DNA of 64,000 nt from Streptomyces sp. NBC_00425. Lineage in GTDB: Bacteria; Actinomycetota; Actinomycetes; Streptomycetales; Streptomycetaceae. A model generated the notes under the pieces. That model was not told the DNA's origin and searched no databases. It was given only the letters and a program-made list of their open reading frames with translations. Numbering within the stretch: the first letter of the stretch is position 1; each line of letters starts with the position of its first letter. Positions 47,925-56,502 of this stretch are shown one piece after another. A program made the position numbers and the translations under genes. Location: positions 6,572,001-6,636,000 of the forward strand of contig NZ_CP107928.1 of assembly GCF_036030735.1 (NCBI RefSeq). Reading direction: 5' to 3'.

Positions 47925-48158
47925 ATGTCCGTCACGCAGATTGATCTCGACGACGAGGCGCTGGCCGAGGCCATGCGGCTCATGGGTGTCACGACGAAGA
48001 AGGAGACCGTCAACGCGGCCCTTCGCGACTACGTGGCGCGGATCAAGCGGCTTGAGGCTGCGGAGAAGCTGGCCGCGCGGGGTGCGCGTGGAGAGTTCGA
48101 GCAGGCCGCGGCGGCGCATGACGCGGAGAAGCGCGCGCGACGCGAGGCCTTCGAGTGA
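47925..48158 (+). CDS. vapB: VapB-type antitoxin
   Basis: A 77-aa protein: a ribbon-helix-helix start (SVTQIDLDDEALAEAMRLMGVTTKKETVNAALRDYV) and a charged helical tail that would wrap the toxin. It matches the VapB family of type II antitoxins, which neutralise PIN-domain RNases and autorepress. It overlaps the toxin start by 4 bp (GTGA). Confidence 0.82.
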   Translation: MSVTQIDLDDEALAEAMRLMGVTTKKETVNAALRDYVARIKRLEAAEKLAARGARGEFEQAAAAHDAEKRARREAFE

Positions 48159-48562
48159 TCACGTATCTGGTGGACACCTCGGCTCTGTGGCACCTGTTTC
48201 GCACCCCAGGCGCATTGCGGCCATGGGAGGGACACATTGCCGCAGGGGTGTTCCACCTCTGCGAGCCGACACGTGCCGAATTTCTCTACTCGGCAACCAG
48301 CCCGTCCCATCGGGATGAGCTCGCAGAGGAACTGGACGCGCTCTGCTTGCTCTCTCCGGTTCCGAAGAACGCCTGGCGTTGGGTCGACACCGCCCAGTAC
48401 AAACTGACCCAGCAGGGCCAGCATCGGGCGGCTGGGGCGATCGATCTGTTGGTGTGTGCGACAGCTGTACACCATGGGCACACCGTTCTCCATGTGGACA
48501 ACGACTTCGTGACGGTGGCGGGAGTCCTTAAGGAAGTGCAGCAGCGAGACGCACGAGCCTGA
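48155..48562 (+). CDS. vapC: VapC-type PIN-domain toxin
   Basis: A 135-aa PIN domain: DTSALW (7-12), the acidic residue in RAEF near 42, AIDLLV near 94-99 and DNDF near 115-118 give the four conserved acidic residues. VapC toxins cleave tRNA or rRNA when the antitoxin decays. The overlap with vapB ensures coupled translation. As a cargo in a scarred island it may stabilise the element. Confidence 0.85.
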   Translation: MITYLVDTSALWHLFRTPGALRPWEGHIAAGVFHLCEPTRAEFLYSATSPSHRDELAEELDALCLLSPVPKNAWRWVDTAQYKLTQQGQHRAAGAIDLLVCATAVHHGHTVLHVDNDFVTVAGVLKEVQQRDARA

Positions 48563-48569
48563 TCCGAGT

Positions 48570-48720
48570 CGCGTGCGGTGCCGGTGGTGTAGCCGGTGCC
48601 GACGTTGTCGAACACGATCACGTCGTGGGCGGCGGCGAGGTGGTCCAGGAACTCCGGGTCCCACCAGTCGAGGGTCCCGCGGACCCGGTTCAGCAGGACC
48701 AGCGGGATGCCGCCCCGGGG
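48570..48720 (-). pseudogene. Alpha/beta hydrolase fragment
   Basis: The minus strand encodes GIPLVLLNRVRGTLDWWDPEFLDHLAA and HDVIVFDNVGTGYTTG, typical of the N-terminal part of alpha/beta hydrolases up to the oxyanion and first loop region. The nucleophile elbow and catalytic Asp/His are missing, so only a fragment remains. Confidence 0.6.
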
Positions 48721-48948
48721 GCCGATGCCGGGACGAGGGTGACCGCCCAGGTGGTGTACGCCCACGCCGCCTGGACGGCGAGATAGAGCACGAGCGCCGC
48801 CTGTCCGGCGGGCTGGCGCGGCATTCGGGACGCTGGCAGGACGCAAGGAACAGGAAGGGCCTGCGAGGGGGCGTTGCTCCGGATTCAGCTGAGCCGTGGC
48901 TGTTGTGGCCGACGGGATCGTGGTGGCGGACGCTCCGGCAGCGACGAC

Positions 48949-49095
48949 GGGACCATCTGGCAGACCGCGGCCATGGGAACAGGCACGGGACAGCTCACCA
49001 ACGTCGACCTCCAGCTCACGAGCGCCCGCTACGTCCGGGTGACGGCGACCGGCACGGCTGGCAACTGGTGGAGCCTCGCGGACACGGCTCTACCG
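48949..49095 (+). pseudogene. Discoidin (F5/8 type C)-domain fragment
   Basis: GQLTNVDLQLTSARYVRVTATGTAGNWWSLAD is the C-terminal strand pattern of a carbohydrate-binding F5/8-type C domain, usually at the end of a secreted glycosidase. No domain upstream is intact. The region 48721-49495 otherwise holds no supported gene. Confidence 0.5.
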
Positions 49096-49495
49096 CTGAC
49101 CTTCCAGTGGCTCCCGCGCTTCGGGACCGCTGCGCGGGGCCGCTGCGACAGACAGCAGCCGTTGCCGTCGACGTTCGATGGCCGGTGCCGAACCCAAAGC
49201 CGACCACGCCCGGCCGTCCTCCGCGATGGCCGGGCTCCTCTCCTTACCTGTTTACCCGGTCGCCGCTCGGCGGCAGTGGTGGCGTGGACGGGATCGCGTC
49301 CTGCGATGGACCGGCCTCCGGCGCCGCGACAGTTATTCCGTCATGCGAAATTCTACTTCCGGCATTGATGAGACGCTTACATGTCCGGAATCGAGAGGAA
49401 ATACGCTGCTCGTTCCATGTATGTCGTCTGGCACCTGGTTTGCGGCTGCGGAGGCGCACAGGTGCTTCTGCAGGTCAGCTCAGCAAGGAGAAAGC

Positions 49496-51007
49496 GTGAC
49501 GGCGACAGAGAGCACAGCCCCCACCCCCACCCCGACCCCGGTCCTGGCGGAGTACTCGCCGCGCCTCTACAACGAGGACCTGGCCCCCGCCACCGAGCGG
49601 AAGTGGGGGGCGTTCAGTATCTTCAATGTCTGGACCTCGGACGTACACAGTCTCTACGGCTACTTCCTGGCCGCCAGCCTGTTCCTCGTCGCCGGCAATG
49701 CCTTCAAGTTCGTCATCGGGATCGGTGTCGGCTCGCTGGTGGTCTACTGGCTGATGACGTTGATCGGCAAGGCGGGGGTGCGGACCGGTGTGCCGTATCC
49801 GGTGCTCGCGCGGGCCTCGTTCGGCACCTTCGGCGCAAACGTCCCGGCGCTGGTGCGGGCGGTGGTCGCCACCTTCTGGTACGGGGCGCAGACCAGCGCG
49901 GCGGCCGGTGCGATCGTCGCGTTCCTCACCAGATACAGCGGCCCCAGACACTTCCACGAGACCACCCACCTGCTCGGGCACAGCGGCCTGGAGGTGATGT
50001 GCTTCCTGGGTGTGTGGGCCGCCCAGTTGCTGATCATCAGCAAGGGAATGGAGACGGTGCGCCGATTCCAGGACTTCGCCGGGCCGGTCGTCTGGCTGAT
50101 GATGCTGGTCCTCGCCGTCGCTCTCTCGGTCAAGGCCGGCGCGCTGTCCTTCTCGGTCGACATGCCGGCCAAGGATCTCGCCGTGCTCGCCAAGAGCTCG
50201 ACGGGCCTGAGCGTGACCCCCGGCTCGCTGGCCGCAATCGCGGCGATAGCGGCGACGTGGATCACCTACTTCGCGGCTCTGGTGCTCAACTTCGGCGACT
50301 TCGCGCGATTCGTGCCCGACGAGAAGACGCTGCGCAAGGGAAACATCTGGGGGCTGCCGGTCAACCTCATCCTCTTCTCGTTCGTCGCCGCCCTCACCAC
50401 TGCGGCAGCCAGCAAGGTCTACGGTCAGGTGATCCTTGAACCTGCCGAGATCTCGGCCAAGTTCGACAGCGTCTTCCTCGTCCTGCTGGCCGCCCTGACC
50501 TTCGCGGTCGCCACGCTGGGCATCAACGTGGTCGCGAACTTCGTCAGCCCGGCGTTCGACTTCGCCAACGTCGCCCCGAAGTACATCGACTTCCGGCGCG
50601 GAGGCCTGATCGCCGCCGCCATCGCGCTCCTGCTCTACCCCCTGCACCCGTGGGACAACGCGCCGAGCTTCGTCAACGCCATCGGCTCGACCATGGGCCC
50701 GATCTTCGGCGTGATCATCGTGGACTACTACCTGATCCGCAAGGCGCGGATCGACGTCCCGGCGCTCTACCGGGAGAACGGCGAGTTCCGCTTCCAGGGA
50801 GGCTGGAACATCCGAGCCTTCGCCGCAGCAGCCGTCGGCGCGGTCTTCTCCAGCCTCCTCCCGGTCTACGGGCCGGCTGGCTACAGCGGGGCGCTCGGGC
50901 CCTACAGCTGGTTCATCGGCGTCATCGTCTCCGGCTCGTTGTACTTCGCGGTGAGCGGTGGCAGGAGCCGGATCCTCCCGGCCCTCCCGGCGGACGGCAC
51001 CGCCTGA
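49496..51007 (+). CDS. NCS1-family nucleobase:cation symporter
   Basis: A 503-aa protein with about 12 membrane segments. ERKWGAFSIFNVWTSDVHSLYGY near 35-58 and FGDFARFVP near 280 are NCS1 (cytosine/purine/hydantoin/allantoin) signatures. It imports nucleobases or related compounds with Na+ or H+. GTG with AAGGAG upstream; the open frame before it is not protein-like. Intact, followed by a terminator, and lying between scars 2 and 3, so it may be cargo of a lost element or original chromosome. Confidence 0.85.
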   Translation: MTATESTAPTPTPTPVLAEYSPRLYNEDLAPATERKWGAFSIFNVWTSDVHSLYGYFLAASLFLVAGNAFKFVIGIGVGSLVVYWLMTLIGKAGVRTGVPYPVLARASFGTFGANVPALVRAVVATFWYGAQTSAAAGAIVAFLTRYSGPRHFHETTHLLGHSGLEVMCFLGVWAAQLLIISKGMETVRRFQDFAGPVVWLMMLVLAVALSVKAGALSFSVDMPAKDLAVLAKSSTGLSVTPGSLAAIAAIAATWITYFAALVLNFGDFARFVPDEKTLRKGNIWGLPVNLILFSFVAALTTAAASKVYGQVILEPAEISAKFDSVFLVLLAALTFAVATLGINVVANFVSPAFDFANVAPKYIDFRRGGLIAAAIALLLYPLHPWDNAPSFVNAIGSTMGPIFGVIIVDYYLIRKARIDVPALYRENGEFRFQGGWNIRAFAAAAVGAVFSSLLPVYGPAGYSGALGPYSWFIGVIVSGSLYFAVSGGRSRILPALPADGTA

Positions 51008-51013
51008 TTCGTG

Positions 51014-51042
51014 ACTGTGGGCCCCGGTCCGGGGCCCACAGT
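51014..51042 (+). terminator. Terminator after permease
   Basis: ACTGTGGGCCCCG pairs with CGGGGCCCACAGT: 13 bp with a GTC loop and a short TTGT tail, directly after the permease stop. Confidence 0.8.
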
Positions 51043-51189
51043 TGTCGAGAACCTCTCCCTCTCGGTCGCCAACCTCATGGACGTCGGTAAGGCAACGCTG
51101 TGGGCGAGTTCGAGACCTTCTCCTGAGCCGGCGGGATCGGTCTCCGCGACCCTTGAGTCCGTCCGTCCTCGGCGCGTTCGGGACGCGTT

Positions 51190-51360
51190 CGGGACGCAAG
51201 GATAGGAACAGACCGACAAGGACGAAGGGATGCCGACACGGCTTACCCCATCTGACCTGCAAGAACGTCACGAATGAGCAAGGATGGGCAAGGGCCGCCA
51301 AGATCCTCAAAGGACTCATAATCCGTCGGCCGTGGGTTCGAGTCCCACCCGCCCCACCTG
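51190..51360 (+). repeat. tRNA 3'-half integration scar, copy 3
   Basis: GGACGCAAGGATAGGAACAG (integrase-end-like), then 51285-51358 with anticodon arm GGACTCATAATCC, T arm and CCGCCCCACC. From AAGATCCTC to the acceptor end the sequence is the same as copy 1. No 5' half precedes it. Confidence 0.65.
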
Positions 51361-51469
51361 TTCAGGTCCCTGACCTGCGGAAACGTTCATTTTGCCCTGT
51401 CGGGTCGTCAACTTCGTCTGAGCGGACCGAATCCGCTGCTCGTGAGTTCAACCTCGTTGCCAGACGACG

Positions 51470-52500
51470 ACGCTCGCGTGATAGCGGCGGAAGATCGGGT
51501 TGTCGTGACAGACGCCGAGCGTGGGGTGCACGAACCGCGACCACGGCAGGAAGGTTGTACGTCCGCAGATCCTGCGCGGCGGCCTCTTGGAGCGCAGGGC
51601 CGATGCGGTCGTGGACGAATCGCCGGAAGGTACGGCCGCCCACGCCCCGGCGCCGGCGCAGCAGCAGAACCGTGCGATGGCCTACGGCGTCGTCGTGTCC
51701 GTCGGTCCACCAGCGTCCGCAGCCCGGGCCGGTGACCTGTCCGAGGACCCGTTCGAAGACGTTCTGTTCATCCAGGTAGACCTCCCGCATGTGCATCGGC
51801 ATGCCCAGCGCGGCGGTCGTGCTCCCGAAGCGGACCTCGGCCACCCCGTCGCAGCGCCAGCTCGGCGGGATCATCGTGCCCACCGTGGGCGACGACGGCC
51901 AGTAGCCGTGGTCGGTGGGCGCGGTGTCGCCGCGCCAGGCGATGTGCTGGTCGGGTCGTACGAGGACCAGGTCCCGTTCGCAGAGGGCGTGGGCGTGCGG
52001 GTCTCGCACGTCGACGACCTTGAGGGGGACGCCGCGTTCGGTGGCGGCGTCGGTGAGCGCGGTGACGTCGTGGTCGGCGAAGCGCAGCAGGGTGGAGCCG
52101 GCCGAGTGGAAGAGGTCGAACAGTGCGGTGCCGTCGGCCAGCAGGACGCTCGGCGGCCGTGCGCCCGGCCAGGTGCTGGGGACGTATTCGTCCATCGTCC
52201 GGCGGGGTGCCCTGGCGCCGGGTGCGGTGTCGGGGCAGACGACGGGTGAGCTGTCGTAGCGGTAGCCGAGTTCGATGCCGAGGGCCTCGTTCTCCAGGTT
52301 GCCCAGGTCGAGGATCTCGCGGCCGACGCGTTGGCGGGTGCGGGCGCCGAGCCAGCGTTCGCTGTGCAGTTCGGCTCGGTTGGCGGTCATGATGGCGGCC
52401 CGGACGAGGGCGTGCCGGGCGGCGGCCTGCCGGTTGCGCAGGGCCACGGCCCGGCGTTCGTGCTCTTGGACGTCATCGCAATGGGATCGCCGGTCTGTCG
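51470..52500 (-). pseudogene. Decayed flavin monooxygenase C-terminus joined to an unrelated decayed gene
   Basis: Reading leftward, about 52480-51905 encodes the C-terminal part of a PheA/TfdB-type FAD monooxygenase (RYDSSPVVCPD, VPSTWPGARPPSVLLADGTALFDLF, LVRPDQHIAWRGD), without its FAD-binding N-terminus. About 51905-51470 encodes another protein (GSTTAALGMPMHMREVYLDEQNV, then in a shifted frame FLPWSRFVHPTLGVCHDNP). The frame change near 51560 and the missing start show both are dead. 52501-52794 holds no supported gene. Confidence 0.55.
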
Positions 52501-52794
52501 GTCGTGGTGGCGATCGTGGTGCGGCTGGTGCCGGATGCGTCGGGGGAACTGTTCCAGCGGGTGGTGCCCGAGGTGCGTTCGCGACCACAGGGCGGTGGTC
52601 GGCGTCGACATGGCGATTGGGAGGTGCTGGCTTTGCAACCGCAGACTGGTGTCAGCGGCCAGCTCGGAATCCCCACGCACGGCCAGTTGTGATGTCACTC
52701 TTGGCTACGTCCCGGGCTCGACGTCTGACCCGACCGGTCACATGCGGATGGACGTGACCGGTTGTCGGGCCACGTCAGTGCCAGGCACGGGCGA

Positions 52795-53685
52795 TCAACT
52801 GTCCGCGGAGTGGGCGTCGGCAAGGGCCTCGCCGAAGAGTCGTCCGGCGAGTTCCACGCAGCGCATCCGGGCAGGAGAGAAGTCGTAGGGCATCTTGGTG
52901 ATCGCTGCGGCGGCACTCATCTCTGTGCCCTCCTCCCCTTTCAGGTCGGCGTCGTAGATCTCGAAGATCTTCTCCTCGGCCGCGTCGAGACCAGCTGCCT
53001 CGATGGCCTGATTCAGGGCCATTTGGTGAGCGCATCGCTGTACGGCGAGCTCTTCGACGCGCGGGTCGTCGGGTTCGACGCCGTCGTCGAGAGCGGCCTC
53101 GGCCGCCTCAAGACGGTCCTCCTCGGCCCGCAGGCCGGGGTGGGTGGCCAGCACGATGAACGTGCCGGCCTGGATGGCGGCGCCCAGCGGCCCGAAGATC
53201 CGTTCCGTGACCAGCAGGGCGTCCAGATCGGAGGGGCGCAACGCGCCCGGGGGCAGGTGGCTGAGCCGGTCCGTGACCAGTTCGGAGAGCAGCCCCAGCG
53301 GGCTGCCCACCGCCTGCAGGCGCTGGACAGCCGCGCGCCGACGTTTGACGGCGGCCTCCTGCGCCGCCAAGGTTTCCTCCAGCCTGCTCAGGACCGACTC
53401 GATATCCGGGGCGTGGTCCAGGGCTTCGTCTCCAGCTTCGCCCCGGGCTTCGCCGAAGGCGGTCCGCATGTCGTCCAGGCTGATACCGGCATCAGCCATC
53501 TTGCGGATCCACAGCAGGCGGATCATGTCGTCATAGCCGTAGCGGCGGCGGCCGTCCCCACCGCGCTCGGGCTCCGGCAGCAGACCGATCTCGTGGTAGT
53601 GGCGGATGGCGCGTGGAGTGATCCCGGCGAACGCAGCGGCATCACCGATCTTGACCTGCCGGGGAGGCGTGAGGGAGGGGTACAT
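52795..53685 (-). CDS. MerR-family transcriptional regulator
   Basis: A 296-aa protein: residues 10-80 are the MerR winged helix (VKIGDAAAFAGITPRAIRHYHEIGLLPEPERG... RRYGYDDMIRLLWIRKMADAGISLDDM), then a dimerisation coiled coil (110-145) and an effector domain. No Cys pattern for metals, so a small-molecule sensor is more likely. ATG start, AAAGG about 11 nt upstream. It probably controls the neighbouring reductase/SnoaL-like genes or its own operon. Confidence 0.82.
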   Translation of the reverse strand: MYPSLTPPRQVKIGDAAAFAGITPRAIRHYHEIGLLPEPERGGDGRRRYGYDDMIRLLWIRKMADAGISLDDMRTAFGEARGEAGDEALDHAPDIESVLSRLEETLAAQEAAVKRRRAAVQRLQAVGSPLGLLSELVTDRLSHLPPGALRPSDLDALLVTERIFGPLGAAIQAGTFIVLATHPGLRAEEDRLEAAEAALDDGVEPDDPRVEELAVQRCAHQMALNQAIEAAGLDAAEEKIFEIYDADLKGEEGTEMSAAAAITKMPYDFSPARMRCVELAGRLFGEALADAHSADS

Positions 53686-53744
53686 CGCAGGCAGAGCCTT
53701 TCGTGCTGTGGTGCCCCGACCCCACCACATGCCGCTACGGCATG

Positions 53745-53880
53745 TGCAACAACGCGACGGTGCAGGCGTCGGCATCCGGCGAGCCAGGACATGGTGCGTT
53801 CGATGGTCCAACGGTGGCGGCCGAGCCGGCAGGGTCTCGAACCAGAACTGCTGATCGTCCTGGAACATCAGCTGCCGCAT
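53745..53880 (-). pseudogene. IS5-type transposase remnant fused to a truncated hydrolase start
   Basis: The minus strand encodes RWTIERTMSWLAGCRRLHRR (about 53755-53815), the C-terminal DDE-region signature of IS5-family transposases. It is preceded by the first codons of another gene (MRQLMFQDDQQFWFETL, from 53880), resembling DUF1100-type alpha/beta hydrolases. The insertion sequence has apparently cut the hydrolase and then decayed. Confidence 0.5.
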
Positions 53881-54716
53881 CGCATCTCCCTCTCGAGGAG
53901 GGCCTGGAAGGTGTGCGGGGGCCGACCGGTGAGGCGCTGGACGGTGTCGGTGATGCGGTCCTCCGCCCCTCCGGCGATGGCACGGTCCATGCCGGCCAGC
54001 ATTGCGGCGAACTCCACCGGCACCTGCGTCGTGAGGCGATCGCGCATCTCCTCGTAGGACAGACGGCGGTGGACCACGGCCCGACCGGTGACCTCGGTGA
54101 TAATCGCGGCGATGTCGTCGTAGCGGAGTGCCTCGGGTCCGGTGAGGACGAGATCGGTGTTGGGGGCTTGCTCGTCGGTCAGAGCGCGGACGGCCACGGC
54201 CGCGATGTCCTCGGCGTCGACGAAGCCGACCCGGCCCCCTTGGGTGGCGGTCCAGATGATGCCCTCGTCGCGGATGCTGCGAGCGTGCGCGTGCGTGCCG
54301 GTGAAGTTCTGCATGAACCACGAGGGCCGCAGTACCGCCCACTGTTCGAACAGATCGGGCAGGGCCTGGTGCACCGTTCCCACCGCCGGGCCGCCCTCGG
54401 GGATGGCCGAGGAGCTCAGCAGCACCGCGCGGCGCACGCCGACGGTGCGGGCCTGATGGAGGAACGGCAGCACGATTGCCGCGGGGTCGGAGTCACCCAG
54501 GGGCGGTATGAGGTAGACGCGGTCGACGCCGTCGAGGGCGGCCGCGTGGGTGGTGGGGTCGTACCAGTCGAAGGGGGCCGGCTCGGTGCCGGCGACCGGG
54601 GTGGCCCGGCGGCTGGCGGCTTTGACGCGGTGCCCCGTGGCCGTCAGCTGTGCGGCGGTGCGGCTGCCGGTGGTGCCGGTGGCTCCGATGACCAGAGTGG
54701 TGCCGGCGGTGGTCAT
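53868..54716 (-). CDS. NmrA-like NAD(P)-binding protein
   Basis: A 282-aa Rossmann protein: GATGTTGSRTAAQL (11-24), VDRVYLIPPLGD near 82, RRAVLLSSSA near 114 and LRPSWFMQNF near 147. This is the NmrA/NAD(P)H:quinone-oxidoreductase-like atypical SDR family, which bind NAD(P)(H) as redox sensors or reductases. The start ATG overlaps the SnoaL-like stop by 4 bp, so both are translated together. Substrate unknown. Confidence 0.82.
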   Translation of the reverse strand: MTTAGTTLVIGATGTTGSRTAAQLTATGHRVKAASRRATPVAGTEPAPFDWYDPTTHAAALDGVDRVYLIPPLGDSDPAAIVLPFLHQARTVGVRRAVLLSSSAIPEGGPAVGTVHQALPDLFEQWAVLRPSWFMQNFTGTHAHARSIRDEGIIWTATQGGRVGFVDAEDIAAVAVRALTDEQAPNTDLVLTGPEALRYDDIAAIITEVTGRAVVHRRLSYEEMRDRLTTQVPVEFAAMLAGMDRAIAGGAEDRITDTVQRLTGRPPHTFQALLEREMRCGS

Positions 54717-55138
54717 CGGCTGCTCCCGGCGAAGTCGGCGCCGGGTTCCTGGACGGCGAGGGGGTTCCAGTAGTCGCGGTAGGAAGTGATGTGTCCGTCT
54801 CGAACGGTCACGACGGCGATGTAGGTCATGTCGAAGGGAGCATCGCTCTCCACTAGGCGGCCGACACCGCGCATCTCGACCACGATGGTCGCCGGATCGG
54901 TGGTCTGGTGGATCCGCAGGTCGGGGAAGTCGTGCAGGTCGATGTGGTCGGGGTAGTGGCGCATGTAGGCGGCGATGGCCTCCTTGCCCTCCAGACGCCG
55001 GGGCCAGCCGTCGGGGGCGAAGGGGAACTCCATGAGGCCGTCCTCGGCCCACAGGGCGACCCACGCGGGCATGTCCTTGTCGAGAAGCAGTCGCAGGCTG
55101 TGGCGGTAAAGATCCGCCGGGGAGGTCGGTGCGGACAT
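54713..55138 (-). CDS. SnoaL-like / NTF2-fold protein
   Basis: A 141-aa protein with the SnoaL-like cone fold: LYRHSLRLLLDKDMPAWVALWAEDGLMEFPFAP, then RLEGKEAIAAYMRHYPDHI and ITSYRDYWNPLA. Family members are isomerases/hydrolases or ligand carriers. ATG with GGAGG 6 nt upstream. First gene of a two-gene operon with the NmrA-like protein, divergent from the TetR gene at 55225, which probably regulates it. Confidence 0.8.
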   Translation of the reverse strand: MSAPTSPADLYRHSLRLLLDKDMPAWVALWAEDGLMEFPFAPDGWPRRLEGKEAIAAYMRHYPDHIDLHDFPDLRIHQTTDPATIVVEMRGVGRLVESDAPFDMTYIAVVTVRDGHITSYRDYWNPLAVQEPGADFAGSSR

Positions 55139-55188
55139 GGGTATCCTCCAGTCACAGAATCCGGACCCTGGGCCCGCTTCAACGATAT

Positions 55189-55201
55189 GGACCACGGGTC
55201 C
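55189..55201. promoter_or_regulatory. TetR operator candidate
   Basis: GGACC-ACG-GGTCC palindrome in the 86-bp gap between the divergent SnoaL-like and TetR genes, next to a TTGTAAAT that could be part of a -10. Confidence 0.5.
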
Positions 55202-55224
55202 GTTTTGTAAATGGAAGGAGCGCC

Positions 55225-55836
55225 ATGCCCGAACGCCAGTCGTCTCGCAAGGACGCCATTCGCAACCGGGATGCCGTGCTCGCGGCCGCCGACGCCCTCT
55301 TCACCCGCCGTGAAAGTCCCGAAGACGTCACCATGGCCGACGTCGCGGCTGCGGCCGGCGTCGGCAAGGGCACACTCTTCCGGGCCTTCGGCGATCGCGC
55401 CGGGCTGCTCCGCGCACTGTACGCGGCACGGCTCGAACCGATCAGGCAGGCCGTCGAGACCGGCCCACCACCCCTGGGGCCAGCGACCCCACCGCGGGAT
55501 CGCGTACCCGCCCTGCTCGACGCCGTCCTGTGCTTCAAACTCGACAACCGGCGCCTCGCGCTGGCCCTGGAGGAAGGCGGGAGCAGCAGCCCGTACCGGG
55601 CGGAACACTACGAGCGGTGGCACAGCCTGCTCCGAGCCGTACTGGAGCAGATCCCCGGCCTGACCGACAGCGACTTCACCGCCCACGCCCTGCTCGCCGC
55701 CACACGAGCCGACCTCGTCGAGCACCTGGCCGGAGAAGAGCGTATTCCGCGGGAAAGAATGCGGGCACAGTTGGCGAACTTCGTCACCAGCGTCCTGGCC
55801 TCCGGCCCACTGCAAGGGTTGACCGCCGAGGAGTGA
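55225..55836 (+). CDS. TetR-family transcriptional regulator
   Basis: A 203-aa protein with an N-terminal TetR HTH (NRDAVLAAADALFTRR... VTMADVAAAAGVGKGTLFRAFGDRAGLLRAL, about 15-65) and a helical ligand-binding domain. ATG with GGAAGGAG upstream. Divergent from the SnoaL-like/NmrA-like operon with a palindrome between, so likely its repressor, derepressed by a small hydrophobic ligand. Confidence 0.85.
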   Translation: MPERQSSRKDAIRNRDAVLAAADALFTRRESPEDVTMADVAAAAGVGKGTLFRAFGDRAGLLRALYAARLEPIRQAVETGPPPLGPATPPRDRVPALLDAVLCFKLDNRRLALALEEGGSSSPYRAEHYERWHSLLRAVLEQIPGLTDSDFTAHALLAATRADLVEHLAGEERIPRERMRAQLANFVTSVLASGPLQGLTAEE

Positions 55837-55997
55837 TCGAGGATCGGGCGAGTCCTTGATCAGTGGGGCCTCTCGCAAACGACCCTGTGCCCGAGCGAGA
55901 TCAACAAAAGGCCGCTGGGCCGCCGTCGATCTTCGATCGGTTCTCAGAACCCGTTCTCACGTAAACGTGGTCCGAACCCCCTTCTGAGACTTGTGTT

Positions 55998-56490
55998 GTG
56001 CGAGGATTCCAGGCCGACACTCAGGACCCCTTGCCGAGCGACGCGGACGACGTAGAGCTGCACCCCTGCCCCCGCTGTGATGTTCAGCCCGGCTCGCCCT
56101 GCCGCTCGCGTGGCGGCGCGGTCGCCGGCGCGTACCACACGGGTGGGTTCACAAAGGTGCCCCGTCTCGCGAAGCTGCTGCGGGTGCAGACCCCGGCCGA
56201 CCGCGGGCCGGGTCAACCGTGGCGGCCCGGCACCCCGCCCCCCCGCCCAGCCGTCGCGGACACCCCAGGCGCGGACATTCGCATCGGGTACGCCCGTTGC
56301 TCGCACCTGAGCCAGGAACTCGACTCCCGGCTCGACGCGCTCACCGCGCACGGCATCCCGCGCGACAAGGTGTTCAGTGAGAAGATCAGCACCCGGGTAC
56401 GGGCGCGCCCTCAGTTCGAACAGGCGCTGCGTACGGCGCGGGAGATCAAGGCACACGCCCCGCACTGCCGGGTCATCATCACCGTGCTTC
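55998..56490 (+). pseudogene. Truncated serine recombinase (resolvase-like)
   Basis: Residues 95-165 encode the start of a resolvase/invertase catalytic domain (IRIGYARCSHLSQELDSRLDALTAHGIPRDKVFSEKIS... RPQFEQALRTAREIK). The N-terminus has a CPRC...C zinc-knuckle region (about 23-35). The frame loses similarity at about 56485 where the livM end begins, so the rest of the catalytic domain and the DNA-binding part are missing. CACGTAAACGTG at 55958-55969 upstream may be an old recombination or operator site. Confidence 0.6.
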
Positions 56491-56502
56491 CTGATGCCGG
56501 GT

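Noticed and set aside
49475..51319. 614-codon minus-strand frame over the NCS1 permease
   Set aside because: Asp/Glu/Arg-rich mirror of the membrane protein's codons; no recognisable domain.
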